The position numbers were made by a program, and so were the translations under genes. A stretch of 64,000 nt of DNA, from contig CAJTVQ010000013.1 of NCBI GenBank assembly GCA_910579935.1, positions 19,749 to 83,748 on the forward strand, read 5' to 3'. The notes beneath the pieces were generated by a model, which was not told where the DNA came from, ran no database searches, and saw only the letters and a program-made list of their open reading frames with translations. The DNA is from an uncultured Lachnospiraceae bacterium (GTDB lineage: Bacteria > Bacillota > Clostridia > Lachnospirales > Lachnospiraceae). Below are positions 1-8,403 of the stretch, piece by piece. Every line of letters begins with the position of its first letter. Position 1 is the first letter of the stretch.

Positions 1-435
1 CTATTCCATGTTATGAGTTATCAGAATACGAACCAGGATATTATGGCGGCATTTAAATCTGCCAGAAAGTTACTGGAGCGGGGGGTATTTTTATTTGATG
101 TGTGGTACGGTCCGGGTGTGCTCAGTGACATGCCAAGCGTAAGGGTAAAGGAAGTTGAGGATAATGAAAGAAAATTAATAAGAATTGCGACACCGACAAT
201 GAACGATAAGAGGAATTTGGTTAATGTCTGCTATGATGTATTGATTATTGATAAAAAAACGAGTGAAGTCCAAACATTGCACGAAGTTCACAATATGAGG
301 TATTTTTTCAGGCCGGAATTGGAACTCATGCTGCATGAAACAGGTTTTGAACTGATTGACAATTTAGATTGTAATAATTTGGGAGAAACGGATTTTCATT
401 CATGGACGAGTTATTTTATTGCAAGGGCGGTTTAG
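1..435 (+). CDS. Class I SAM-dependent methyltransferase, C-terminal part (5' end outside window)
   Basis: The reading frame is open from the first base (L-F-H-V before the first Met), so the gene begins upstream of the window. The visible 144 or so residues match the C-terminal half of small SAM-dependent methyltransferases: the LFHVMSYQ segment is the post-motif strand and loop typical of the family, followed by LLERGVFLFDVWYGPGV and the closing beta hairpin with LHETGFELID. The SAM-binding GxGxG part would lie upstream and cannot be seen. The methyl acceptor is unknown. Its position beside flagellin and glycosyltransferase genes would suit sugar or protein methylation, but that is inference. 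Confidence 0.7.
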   Translation, partial: LFHVMSYQNTNQDIMAAFKSARKLLERGVFLFDVWYGPGVLSDMPSVRVKEVEDNERKLIRIATPTMNDKRNLVNVCYDVLIIDKKTSEVQTLHEVHNMRYFFRPELELMLHETGFELIDNLDCNNLGETDFHSWTSYFIARAV

Positions 436-439
436 TGTC

Positions 440-648
440 TGTTTCATTTGTAAAAAGCACTCTCGGAACTTGATTTTGAAAGGTTTGATTTCCAATCTGC
501 GCAATATCTTCTGAACCATGGGCTTTGTGATTGTGGCAAGCCGTGGAAAACCTGCCTCCCGTGCATTTTTCTGAATATGCTGATGCAGGTTTTTCAGGGT
601 CCAAGGTTCTTGGGAATAGCCAAGATCAGCCGGACGCTGAAGATTTGG
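440..648 (-). pseudogene. Remnant of an IS630-family transposase
   Basis: Translating the minus strand from 648 down to about 466 gives a frame containing ADLGYSQEPWTLKNLHQHI, then GFPRLATITKPMVQKILRR and LEIKPFKIKF. This is the helix-turn-helix linker region of IS630/Tc1-type transposases, which usually reads DLGY-x-E-x-WT ... P-x-LATIT-x-x-V-x-I-L ... KPFKIKYY. There is a stop just upstream at 649-651. After KIKF the expected YCExRDPxF segment is lost, and no DDE catalytic domain remains. It is therefore an internal fragment only. No terminal repeats were found at its edges. Confidence 0.6.
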
Positions 649-757
649 TTATGCCTCAGATTTATAGGTATTTAGAAAAGTATTATTTTGTAGAAGGATA
701 GGAAGAAAAAATGAAATTACGATATTCCAAACAATTTTAGATTTTGGTAAAAAAATA

Positions 758-786
758 TTGAAATTTATATCAGATTATGATAAATT
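758..786 (+). promoter_or_regulatory. Possible sigma-A promoter upstream of the first flagellin gene
   Basis: TTGAAA at 758-763 and TAAATT at 781-786 are separated by 17 bases. The -10 is weak, and other AT-rich -10-like boxes (TATAAT at 794-799 and 834-839) lack a -35 at the right distance. I saw no convincing sigma-28 element (TAAA-N15-CCGATAT) in this AT-rich stretch, although one would be expected for a late flagellar gene. Confidence 0.25.
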
Positions 787-880
787 ATACATGTATAATC
801 TGTATATAAGTCATGATAAGAATATTTCTATTTTATAATGTAAGGGGGAAGTTACATGTAAAAAATCATTTCTTTTTAGC

Positions 881-935
881 ATAACAGCACAAGGCATGGC
901 AACGTGATATATGTTTTCATGTTTTGTGCTGTTAT
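881..935 (+). promoter_or_regulatory. Stem-loop in the 5' leader of the flagellin gene
   Basis: ATAACAGCACAA at 881-892 is the exact reverse complement of TTGTGCTGTTAT at 924-935, giving a perfect 12-bp stem with a 31-base loop. It lies about 80 bases before the flagellin start. No T-run follows, so a terminator is unlikely. A leader structure acting on mRNA stability or translation is more plausible. The left arm and loop edge read ACAAGG, resembling a CsrA-type core, but this is weak. Confidence 0.5.
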
Positions 936-1013
936 GTTAATTAGCGGTACGGTATGCAAATAATCTAAATTGCAACAGGAATTTGCAGGTATTATTTCAA
1001 GGAGGAAAAATTT

Positions 1014-2420
1014 ATGAATTCTGTTAAAAATAACATATTTACAATGAACGCCAGCAGGAATCTGAATATAACCACCGGCCGTAAAGCAAAGGATGCTGAA
1101 AAGTTATCTTCTGGCTACCGTATTAACAGAGCGGCAGATGATGCAGCAGGGTTATCCATTTCAGAAAAGATGCGTAAGCAGATCAGGGGACTTTCCCAAG
1201 GCGTGGATAATTCGGGTGACGGTATTTCACTCTGTCAGGTAGGAGATGCCGCGCTTGCAGAAGTACATGATATGCTGCACAGGATTACGCAGCTGAGCAT
1301 TCAGTCGGCGAACGGAACTATGTCTGATTTGGAACGGCAGGATATTCAGGGAGAGGTGGCCCAGCTTGTTTCCGAGATTGGAAGAATCGGAGAAACAACG
1401 ACGTTTAACGGAATACATATTTTTGACATAGCAGGTAAAACTAAGGAAGAACTGGTTCAGATGGATCTGATCCGGTCTCCGTCAGCAGATGCAGGATACA
1501 TGTCTGAAATATATAAAGATGGTTCTCAGTATTATCCGGCCGTTACTATGGATTTCAGTGCGATTAATGCAATCAGCGTGAGAAAGCTGTATGGGAAGTC
1601 TTTTTCTTTTGGATGCAGTCAGAGCTGCAGCGAGACTTTTAAATTTACTTTTATTAATGGAAATGGTTCTCAAAGCAGTGTTTCAAACAGGTGGGGAACC
1701 ACAACCCACGAATACACGATAGATATCCATGGATTGACGTCGGGGAGTCAGGTGCTGAGCGCCATATTCGATTATGTGTGCGCCAATCCGCCAGGACCAT
1801 CGTCAACATCGCCTTATGTACCAAATGGAAACAGAATACAGGTAAGCCATTCCAATTATTTAATTAAGCAGGATAGCCAGCATTTTGTTATGAGGTCAAC
1901 AACTGGTTATACCAACGAGCAGGGGGCTCAGAATCAGATTGATAGCAGCTATGCCGACCCTAACAGACCTAATTCCGGAAAGGTTGATTTTGCGGAAGTT
2001 ACTGGTTCGTCCGAAACCAGAATTACCAATATTTTCCCAATACAGTACGGTGCGGAAAATGGTGAGGCAATGGAATTGGAAATCGAAAGGATGAATACGG
2101 ATATTTTGGGAATAACCGTACTGGATGTTTCTACTGTGGCAGGATGCAATGATGCCATTGACAGAACCAAGGAGGCGCTGGAAACCATTAACAGGCAGCG
2201 TTCCAAAATCGGGGTGCAGCAGAATCGTCTTGAGCATACGATTGCCAATGAGGATAATGTAGTAGAAAATACAACCGCGGCCGAATCAAGACTGCGGGAT
2301 ATGGATATGGCAAAAGGGATGGTGTCTTATTCCATGGTGAGTATTCTCCAGCAGGTAGGACAATCCATGCTGGCACAGGCTAATAAGAGCAATCAGAGTG
2401 TGATCAATCTGCTTGGTTAA
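1014..2420 (+). CDS. fliC: Flagellin with a divergent central domain and five cysteines
   Basis: This 468-residue protein polymerises into the flagellar filament. The conserved N-terminal D0/D1 region (about 1-140) has LSSGYRINRAADDAAGLSIS and the FNGIHIF block. The C-terminal D1/D0 region (about 380-468) has RLEHTIANEDNVVENTTAAE and ends in QANKSNQSVINLLG. Residues 140-375 form a variable domain I do not recognise. Cysteines at 74, 201, 205, 256 and 378 are unusual for flagellin. The D1 helix is also off-consensus (ISLCQVGDAALAEVHDMLHR), which hints at a minor or specialised flagellin. AAGGAGG lies 8 bases before the ATG. A terminator hairpin follows at 2473-2520, so the gene is probably transcribed alone. 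Confidence 0.93.
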   Translation: MNSVKNNIFTMNASRNLNITTGRKAKDAEKLSSGYRINRAADDAAGLSISEKMRKQIRGLSQGVDNSGDGISLCQVGDAALAEVHDMLHRITQLSIQSANGTMSDLERQDIQGEVAQLVSEIGRIGETTTFNGIHIFDIAGKTKEELVQMDLIRSPSADAGYMSEIYKDGSQYYPAVTMDFSAINAISVRKLYGKSFSFGCSQSCSETFKFTFINGNGSQSSVSNRWGTTTHEYTIDIHGLTSGSQVLSAIFDYVCANPPGPSSTSPYVPNGNRIQVSHSNYLIKQDSQHFVMRSTTGYTNEQGAQNQIDSSYADPNRPNSGKVDFAEVTGSSETRITNIFPIQYGAENGEAMELEIERMNTDILGITVLDVSTVAGCNDAIDRTKEALETINRQRSKIGVQQNRLEHTIANEDNVVENTTAAESRLRDMDMAKGMVSYSMVSILQQVGQSMLAQANKSNQSVINLLG

Positions 2421-2472
2421 GCGTATTGGAATTATTTTGGACAGATGATCAAATGTAATGGAAGATGATAGT

Positions 2473-2520
2473 AAAAGGCTTTATAATCTGATATACTGAG
2501 AGCAGGTTATGAAGCTTTTT
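2473..2520 (+). terminator. Rho-independent terminator after flagellin
   Basis: AAAAGGCTTTATAA (2473-2486) pairs with TTATGAAGCTTTTT (2507-2520) over 14 bp including two G-T pairs. The loop is 20 bases and the 3' arm ends in five T. It lies 52 bases after the flagellin stop and just before the ribosome-binding site of the next gene. Confidence 0.65.
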
Positions 2521-2542
2521 ATATTTGCGATCGGAGGACGGT

Positions 2543-4105
2543 ATGAATTATTTGAATACGGGAGATGCATGTACCTTGTTTGGGGAAATATTGAATAATG
2601 AAATATACGTGGATAAAAGTATGCTGATAGACAAAATATCGTCCAAAATCAGAACAGGCAATAAATACATCTGCATCACCCGTCCGAGGCGGTTCGGCAA
2701 ATCCGTGAACCTGCATATGCTTGGCGCCTATTATACGAAGGGACAGGACTGCCGTCAGCTGTTTGAAGGACTGGCCGTGTCCAAAACGGAGCGGTATGAA
2801 AAACACCGGAACTGTCATAATGTCATTTATATTGATTTCAGCCGGATGCCTGACGAGTGTGCGGATTATCAGGGTTATATTGCAATGGTACAGGACGGAA
2901 TAAGGGAGGATCTGCAGGAAGCTTATCCAAAGCTTAAAAATAAAGTTTATCCTGCCGTCAGCAGAATGTTAGCGGACAGCGGTGATTCTTTTTTGTTTCT
3001 GCTGGATGAATGGGATTCCATTTTTTATAAGGAGTTTATGACACAAAAAGATAAGGATGCTTATCTTGGATTTTTGAAGAATCTTCTGAAAGACCAGCCA
3101 TATGTGGAACTTGCATACATGACAGGAGTGCTGCCCATAGCCAAATATTCCAGCGGATCGGAACTGAATATGTTTCGTGAACATAATTTTATGAATGACC
3201 ACACATATGATGTGTATTTCGGGATGCTGGAAGAGGATGTGCGCGCGTTGTGTGAGAAGCAGGGGAAAATATCTTATGAGGAACTGGCATACTGGTATGA
3301 TGGATATTACCTGAGCGATGGAAGGCATTTGTTTAACCCGCGTTCGGTCAACTATGCGCTGACGGACGGCGTATGCCTGAACTACTGGACGGAGACGGGT
3401 CCGATGAATGAGATAGCAGACTGCATTGAACACAACACGGATGCGGTCAGGGAGGATATTGTACGGATGGTGTCGGGGATACCGGTGGAAGCGGACCTGC
3501 AGGGATATAGTGCGGCGGATCTGCGGCTGGAAGGAAGGGATGAAATCTTGTCCGCCATGGTGGTATACGGTTTCCTGTCCTACCATGACGGGTATTTGCG
3601 GATACCCAATCATGAGCTGATGGAGAAATATCAGAGGGTACTGTCCAGGGAGAGCATGGGTGGGGTACAGAAGATCGTGCTGCGTTCAAAAGAAATGCTG
3701 GAGGCAACGCAGAATGGGGATGCGGAAAAAGTGGCAGCGATACTGGAAGAAACCCATGACCGTGAGATACCGTTCCTGCAGTATCATGATGAAAATTCCC
3801 TGTCCTGCGTAATAACACTGTGCTACCTGTCGGCAAGGAACAGTTACTATGTGGAGAGGGAAGCCAAGAGCGGCAAGGGATACTGCGATTATATGTTCCT
3901 GCCGAAGAAGAGCGGGTTAGCGGCGATCATTTTGGAACTGAAGGTGGATGACAGCTGTGAAAATGCCCTGGCACAGATCAAGGAGAAAGGGTATGTACAG
4001 AAGGCATGGGAATACGCGGATGAGGCGTTGTTAGTGGGAATTGGCTACGATAAGGGGAAGAAAAGGCATAGATGCATGATAGAGAGGCAGAACAAACAGG
4101 GATAA
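2543..4105 (+). CDS. AAA-ATPase_like / PD-(D/E)XK nuclease-like protein
   Basis: This 520-residue protein belongs to the large family pairing an N-terminal AAA-ATPase_like domain (PF09820 type) with a C-terminal PD-(D/E)XK nuclease-like domain (PF08011 type). Visible marks are VDKSMLIDKI near the N-terminus, the Walker A variant TRPRRFGKS at residues 46-54, the Walker B-like LLDEWDS, and near the C-terminus KGYCDYMFLP, LELKVDDS and ALAQIKEKGY, fitting the D...ExK nuclease core. I chose ATG 2543 over the upstream TTG at 2525 because GGAGG lies 5 bases before it. Such genes are multi-copy in Lachnospiraceae and Bacteroidetes. The biological role is not established; mobility or defence are possibilities. 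Confidence 0.85.
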   Translation: MNYLNTGDACTLFGEILNNEIYVDKSMLIDKISSKIRTGNKYICITRPRRFGKSVNLHMLGAYYTKGQDCRQLFEGLAVSKTERYEKHRNCHNVIYIDFSRMPDECADYQGYIAMVQDGIREDLQEAYPKLKNKVYPAVSRMLADSGDSFLFLLDEWDSIFYKEFMTQKDKDAYLGFLKNLLKDQPYVELAYMTGVLPIAKYSSGSELNMFREHNFMNDHTYDVYFGMLEEDVRALCEKQGKISYEELAYWYDGYYLSDGRHLFNPRSVNYALTDGVCLNYWTETGPMNEIADCIEHNTDAVREDIVRMVSGIPVEADLQGYSAADLRLEGRDEILSAMVVYGFLSYHDGYLRIPNHELMEKYQRVLSRESMGGVQKIVLRSKEMLEATQNGDAEKVAAILEETHDREIPFLQYHDENSLSCVITLCYLSARNSYYVEREAKSGKGYCDYMFLPKKSGLAAIILELKVDDSCENALAQIKEKGYVQKAWEYADEALLVGIGYDKGKKRHRCMIERQNKQG

Positions 4106-4165
4106 GGCAAAAGATATGAGTGGATAAAACAGGAAAAGAAGAAAAGTACATGCAGCATCAAATCT

Positions 4166-4204
4166 ATTCCTGCCCGGCCGGTTTTATACCGGTTGGGCAG
4201 GAAT
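4166..4204. terminator. Convergent hairpin between the ATPase gene and the minus-strand glycosyltransferase
   Basis: ATTCCTGCCCGGCCGGT (4166-4182) pairs over all 17 bases, two of them G-T, with ACCGGTTGGGCAGGAAT (4188-4204), leaving a 5-base loop. The minus-strand gene's stop codon (4184-4186) lies in the loop. Neither side has a clear T-run, so termination may be inefficient. Confidence 0.5.
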
Positions 4205-5887
4205 ATCCGTATGCAGTATGGCAAGCAGGTGTTCCGCCCTATGATGCCACAAATGCCGCCGCACCGCTTTTTTATAGCTGCGGTCGGCAAGCTGCTCCAA
4301 ACGGCTGCCATCGGCAAGAAGTTCTTTGATTTGTGAAGGCAGCAGGTCAAGCTGCTGTAAATCAAATAGAATGAGGTCTTCTTTGTCGATAAATTCTTCT
4401 TCCAATATGACGCTCCGGTCGGACAGGACAACGGAGTGGCAGAGCATACTGTTCAGTACACGTTCGGTGAGCCCGTCCTTGTGCCAGGACATAATATTGA
4501 GCGAGATGAGTGATTTCTGCATGACGTCCAGGCTTTCTTCCATATTCAGTGCAGGATGGCAGTGGAGACATGGATGGTCCGAAAAAGGCGATTTTCTCCA
4601 GCTTTCGCTGTAAACATGGATGTCAATACCTGCATCAAGGAGTGTTCTGATAACTTTCTCACGAAAATAAAGCATGATGCAAAAGCAAGCCTGCCTCAGT
4701 TCAAAAAACAGGTTCAGGAAATCATGGTCATCTAATTTTATCCCATAACCGTTCAGCGTATGCCGAAGGGACTGTTCGGCAGTCTCGTTCGGATACTGCC
4801 GCATCCGATGGATATAGTGTGCGGATAAGAAGCGGTGTGTGCGGTCATAGGAGCAGATTGCAGCCAGACGTTCCCGATAATCCCGATAGGAGCCGATAAA
4901 AGTGATGTCGTATTGTTTTTCGGTTTGAGGATGCAAGACAGTGTCCTGTCCGGCAGAATCCTGCTTTGGCAGTATTCCGGCTGGCGGGAAGTAAAGGCAG
5001 TCTTTTATGTTTTTATAGTAGTGCCTGGCGAAAGCGCAATAATTCCGGTCATGGGTCAGCAGATAATAGTCCGCGGGACCATGCTCAATATGTTCCTTCA
5101 GCCATGCGGGATGATCGAGGATTAAATTATATTTGGGTCCGGTGATGAGGTCATGCAGATTGGTTTTGTTATCCTGCATCATAATGGAAAAAACGTAGGT
5201 CTGTATGCCGATGATCGCTTTAAAATGGCATCCAATGTATCGGGTCAGTGCCTGATTTCCTTCTTTTTCCACATCAAAAACTTCAACCGGCTGCCCGCAG
5301 GAACGCAGCGCGGCGGTCAGTTCATCGGCAAATTGGTTCAGGGTATTGTAACAAGTATCGGAACCGCGGTAAATCAGGACAGGCCGGGTGTAATCATCGA
5401 TATCGTAATAGGCGTCGGTACGGGAGATCATCTGTTCCAGCCAGGCGGAAGCTTCTTTCGGGTTGGGAAGGCGGGAGGCATCGTTCAGCAGAGTTTCTAT
5501 CACCGGATTGAAGTAACCGGAAGAGAGAAGTTCTTTTTGGTATTTGCCTGCAATATAAGCATCGGTGCGGTAGGAGTCCCAGTTCACGGAAGAACCGGAA
5601 CAATGGTCGGAGACCGGGGCGGAAGATACGCCGATGGCTTTGAATGGATATTTTTGGACTGCCCGCAGGAGAAATTCATAATTTCGTTTGGCAGTAAGTT
5701 TATAGTTAATGCCGCCTATTTCGGCCGGCAGGGTTTCGGGATATTCGATTCTGCCATTGGCCCAGTTGTCATCCAGAAGGAGTTCCAAAAAGGAGATATC
5801 CTTTTGACTGTGTTCCGGCAGGCAGGTAGTATAGCATATAAGTTCGTCCATGAGTATCCTCCTGACTGGTTTATCGTGCATGATCAT
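4184..5887 (-). CDS. CgeB-like glycosyltransferase with C-terminal Glyco_trans_1_2 domain
   Basis: This 567-residue protein resembles the CgeB / DUF3880-type glycosyltransferases found beside flagellin genes. The N-terminal half (ICYTTCLPEHSQKDISFLEL, then a 'VLIYRGSDTCYNTL' nucleotide-fold segment) probably binds acceptor. The C-terminal GT-B half shows YDITFIGSYRDYRERL, then IDIHVYSESW, and the conserved end with GLTERVLNSMLCHSVVLSD and EEEFIDKEDLILFD. No signal peptide or membrane segment is visible. Its start overlaps the stop of the upstream gene by 4 bases (ATGA), so the two are translationally coupled. Glycosylation of flagellin is a plausible role from position; the sugar is unknown. 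Confidence 0.8.
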   Translation of the reverse strand: MIMHDKPVRRILMDELICYTTCLPEHSQKDISFLELLLDDNWANGRIEYPETLPAEIGGINYKLTAKRNYEFLLRAVQKYPFKAIGVSSAPVSDHCSGSSVNWDSYRTDAYIAGKYQKELLSSGYFNPVIETLLNDASRLPNPKEASAWLEQMISRTDAYYDIDDYTRPVLIYRGSDTCYNTLNQFADELTAALRSCGQPVEVFDVEKEGNQALTRYIGCHFKAIIGIQTYVFSIMMQDNKTNLHDLITGPKYNLILDHPAWLKEHIEHGPADYYLLTHDRNYCAFARHYYKNIKDCLYFPPAGILPKQDSAGQDTVLHPQTEKQYDITFIGSYRDYRERLAAICSYDRTHRFLSAHYIHRMRQYPNETAEQSLRHTLNGYGIKLDDHDFLNLFFELRQACFCIMLYFREKVIRTLLDAGIDIHVYSESWRKSPFSDHPCLHCHPALNMEESLDVMQKSLISLNIMSWHKDGLTERVLNSMLCHSVVLSDRSVILEEEFIDKEDLILFDLQQLDLLPSQIKELLADGSRLEQLADRSYKKAVRRHLWHHRAEHLLAILHTDIPAQPV

Positions 5888-6978
5888 GAATGGACGGCAG
5901 AAATGGCGTTTTTGCGTTTCCGTGCCGGTTCATAGGCGCCGCATTTGCCATAGTACTCCAGGGCTTCCTGCATATTCCCCATACATTCATAAATAACGCC
6001 GATATTATAGTAAGCCTTATAGCTGTTTACACCGTCTACGGCATAGACAGGAATGGAAGCCGCCTTTTGGAATTCCCGGACTGCTTCCCGGAACATGGCG
6101 TTGTTCATGTAGATGAGTCCCATCAGGAAAACGAAATCGGCGGTTTTGGCAAAAATATCATAGATGCCTTCCAGTTCCAGTGCTTTTTCATATAATTTCA
6201 GGTTCAGCAGACAGTATCCATAAGATTCCACCATGGTCTGGACATAATCTTCCTTTTCATTGACATCCATGGAAAGAGCCTGTTCAAAATAAGGAAGAGC
6301 CCGTTCATAATCTGACAGGCCGAAATAAGACTGGCCCAGCTGGAAAAGAAGATAAGGGTTAGCGCCGTCCGCCTGCAATGCGGCTTCCAGCATGGCAATG
6401 TTTCTGTCCGCTTTTTTCTTTTTAATTGCCGGAGTACTATATCCGACATGATAAAAAGTCAGGGGAATGGGAACGAATTCCAGGGGGGTTCCATCGATGG
6501 AGGCAAGCTGTTCGTGAATCGATCCTTCATAGCGGGTGTATTTCCTGTGAAAGAAACGCGCGACATGCTCATGGACCAGAGGGACTGCCGTATCGGTTTC
6601 CTGCCGGGTATCAGCCGTATCGGCCGAAAGGCTGATGAGGTTCAGCATCCCGGCCTGCCTGGGGGAGAGCAGCAGCGGCAGACGGACGATCAGGTGCGCG
6701 GCGGTTTCATCTTTTTCCAGATATTCATCGCAGTCCACGACGAGTATATGATCATTGGAAGCTTTGGAAATGGAATAGTTTCTTGCCGCGCTGAAATCGT
6801 TCACCCAGTCAAAATGATAAACATGGGACGTATAAGTGTGTGCGATTTCCACGGTGCTGTCAGTGGAACCGGTATCTACAACGATAATTTCCCAGTCATA
6901 ACAGGAAAGCCGGCGGAGACATTCCCCGATATAGTTTTCTTCATTTTTGGCTATGATACAGACGGATATAGGGAGCAT
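5884..6978 (-). CDS. GT2 glycosyltransferase with C-terminal TPR repeats (SunS-like)
   Basis: This 364-residue protein has an N-terminal GT-A fold (about 1-200) with ISVCIIAKNEENYIGECL, the VVDTGSTDST nucleotide-binding loop, FDWVNDFSAARNYSI and VVDCDEYLE as the DxD-type metal site. Residues about 200-350 are TPR helices (LFQLGQSYFGLSDYERALPY, ending YYNIGVIYECMGNMQEALEY). This GT2-TPR layout occurs in enzymes that glycosylate proteins or peptides, where the TPR part binds the acceptor. The ATG at 6978 is preferred because GGAGGT sits 8 bases upstream. It is first in a two-gene minus-strand operon with the CgeB-like gene. Confidence 0.88.
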   Translation of the reverse strand: MLPISVCIIAKNEENYIGECLRRLSCYDWEIIVVDTGSTDSTVEIAHTYTSHVYHFDWVNDFSAARNYSISKASNDHILVVDCDEYLEKDETAAHLIVRLPLLLSPRQAGMLNLISLSADTADTRQETDTAVPLVHEHVARFFHRKYTRYEGSIHEQLASIDGTPLEFVPIPLTFYHVGYSTPAIKKKKADRNIAMLEAALQADGANPYLLFQLGQSYFGLSDYERALPYFEQALSMDVNEKEDYVQTMVESYGYCLLNLKLYEKALELEGIYDIFAKTADFVFLMGLIYMNNAMFREAVREFQKAASIPVYAVDGVNSYKAYYNIGVIYECMGNMQEALEYYGKCGAYEPARKRKNAISAVHS

Positions 6979-7058
6979 AGCAAATACCTCCAATCTAAAA
7001 GTTCGGACGGACAGGCCGCTGACCGCCTCCGTGCGGCAGACATCCGTTGCCTATATTG

Positions 7059-7087
7059 ATTATAAGTAAACCTTTTGTATTTTACAA
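7059..7087 (-). promoter_or_regulatory. Promoter of the minus-strand glycosyltransferase operon
   Basis: On the minus strand TTGTAA (7082-7087) and TATAAT (7059-7064) are 17 bases apart, about 80 bases before the start at 6978. The gap between the divergent genes (6979-7346) otherwise holds the plus-strand promoter and a GC-rich imperfect repeat around 7155-7190. Confidence 0.65.
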
Positions 7088-7235
7088 TCAATTTTTATGT
7101 TTAAGGCAGAAACCATGAACAGGCTTTCGGCGCCAATTTACAAGACTGTTTCAGGCGGCGTCCCGCAGCGGACGGCGGGCGGGACAGACAAAACTGAAAA
7201 TTTATTTTCATGGTCAGTTTTCAGACACACTCTGG

Positions 7236-7265
7236 TTGACCGAACGATTGGCTGAATGATATAGT
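7236..7265 (+). promoter_or_regulatory. Promoter of the plus-strand GT2 gene
   Basis: TTGACC (7236-7241) and TATAGT (7260-7265) are separated by 18 bases. A GGAGG ribosome-binding site and the gene start follow about 80 bases later. Confidence 0.6.
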
Positions 7266-7346
7266 ATAGTTACCTGCTGGCAGAAAGCAGAATCAGAGAG
7301 CTGTAAAGGGAAGCGGCTTATAATACAGGGAGGCATATGACAGCGT

Positions 7347-8312
7347 ATGGTCAAAGTATCGGTGATAATTCCTGTTTATAACGAAGAACAGTATTTGGAA
7401 CAATGTCTGGACAGCGTATGCGGACAGACATTGGAGGAAATCGAAATTATATGTGTGGATGACGGTTCTGCGGACCGTTCGCCGCAGATTCTGGCGGAAT
7501 ATGCAGGGAAGGATTCCAGAATAAAAGTCCTGACGCAGAAGAACCGGTTTGCAGGTACGGCAAGGAATCATGGTATGAAGTATGCGGTGGGAGAGTACCT
7601 GTCTTTTTTGGATGCAGATGATTATTTTGCTCCGGATATGCTGGAGAAGATGTATCAAAGGGCAGAGGAATACGGGGCGGATGTTACTGTCTGCAGTTAT
7701 GTGGAATATAATGAGGAACGTAAGGAAATATGTGAAGTGAACCGGGAGTTTGAAGAATTGTTCTTCCGCCGGAAAGATGTGTTTTCCGGCAGGGATTTAA
7801 ACTGCGCGGGGATTTTCCAGATTACGAAGGGATGGGCGTGGGATAAATTGTTCCGGGCGGATTTCGTAAGGCGTTCCGGCTATGAATTCCCGGACTTCCG
7901 TTCGTCGGAGGACGGATTTTTTGTGTATATGCTGTTGACCGGAGCGGAGAGGATTTCCTATATGGATGACGTATTCATCACGCACAGGGTGAATGTGCAG
8001 GGGTCTTTGTCAGACAGTAAGGATAAGGACTGGATGAGCGGGCTGAAAATGTGGCTGATGATCGGACGCGAATTGAAAGGACGGGGAATGTATCCGGTAT
8101 ATGAACAGAGTTTCCTGAATGAACTGGTGTATTTTCTGTCGTGGTATCTAGAATCCATGCATAATCCGGAAAGCGCGGAAAACTGCAGGGATGCGGTCCG
8201 GAAGATGATAGAGCAGGAATTTGGAATCCTGTCCTATGGGGAAGAGTTCTTTTGGGGTGATGGATTGTCTGATTGGTATCGGAATCTGATCCATTCCGAA
8301 AGGGAAAAATGA
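7347..8312 (+). CDS. Family 2 glycosyltransferase
   Basis: This 321-residue GT-A enzyme has VKVSVIIPVYNEEQYLEQCL at the N-terminus, IICVDDGSADRSPQIL, a central GTARNHGMKYAVGEY and the DxD motif LSFLDADDYFAPDML. The C-terminal half carries WAWDKLFRADFVRR and the SSEDGFF acid motif with THRVNVQGSLS, typical of enzymes adding sugars to surface polymers. No membrane helix is seen, so it acts in the cytoplasm. It stands between the divergent glycosyltransferase operon and the macro-domain gene. Donor and acceptor are not readable from sequence. Confidence 0.88.
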   Translation: MVKVSVIIPVYNEEQYLEQCLDSVCGQTLEEIEIICVDDGSADRSPQILAEYAGKDSRIKVLTQKNRFAGTARNHGMKYAVGEYLSFLDADDYFAPDMLEKMYQRAEEYGADVTVCSYVEYNEERKEICEVNREFEELFFRRKDVFSGRDLNCAGIFQITKGWAWDKLFRADFVRRSGYEFPDFRSSEDGFFVYMLLTGAERISYMDDVFITHRVNVQGSLSDSKDKDWMSGLKMWLMIGRELKGRGMYPVYEQSFLNELVYFLSWYLESMHNPESAENCRDAVRKMIEQEFGILSYGEEFFWGDGLSDWYRNLIHSEREK

Positions 8313-8403
8313 TTTTCGTGTTTGCAGGTTTACAGCGGGGTATTTGACTTTGGGATAATGTCTTCTTTTTTGTATTCCAAAGAATAGTGGAAAGGGGAAT
8401 CAT

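Noticed and set aside
2969..3613. Long open frame on the minus strand inside the ATPase/nuclease gene
   Set aside because: It is antisense to a well-conserved coding region, has no ribosome-binding site and its translation is rich in His, Arg and Pro, as expected for a shadow frame.
5153..5935. 260-codon plus-strand frame opposite the CgeB-like gene
   Set aside because: The minus strand carries glycosyltransferase motifs and couples by ATGA overlap; the plus-strand product has none.
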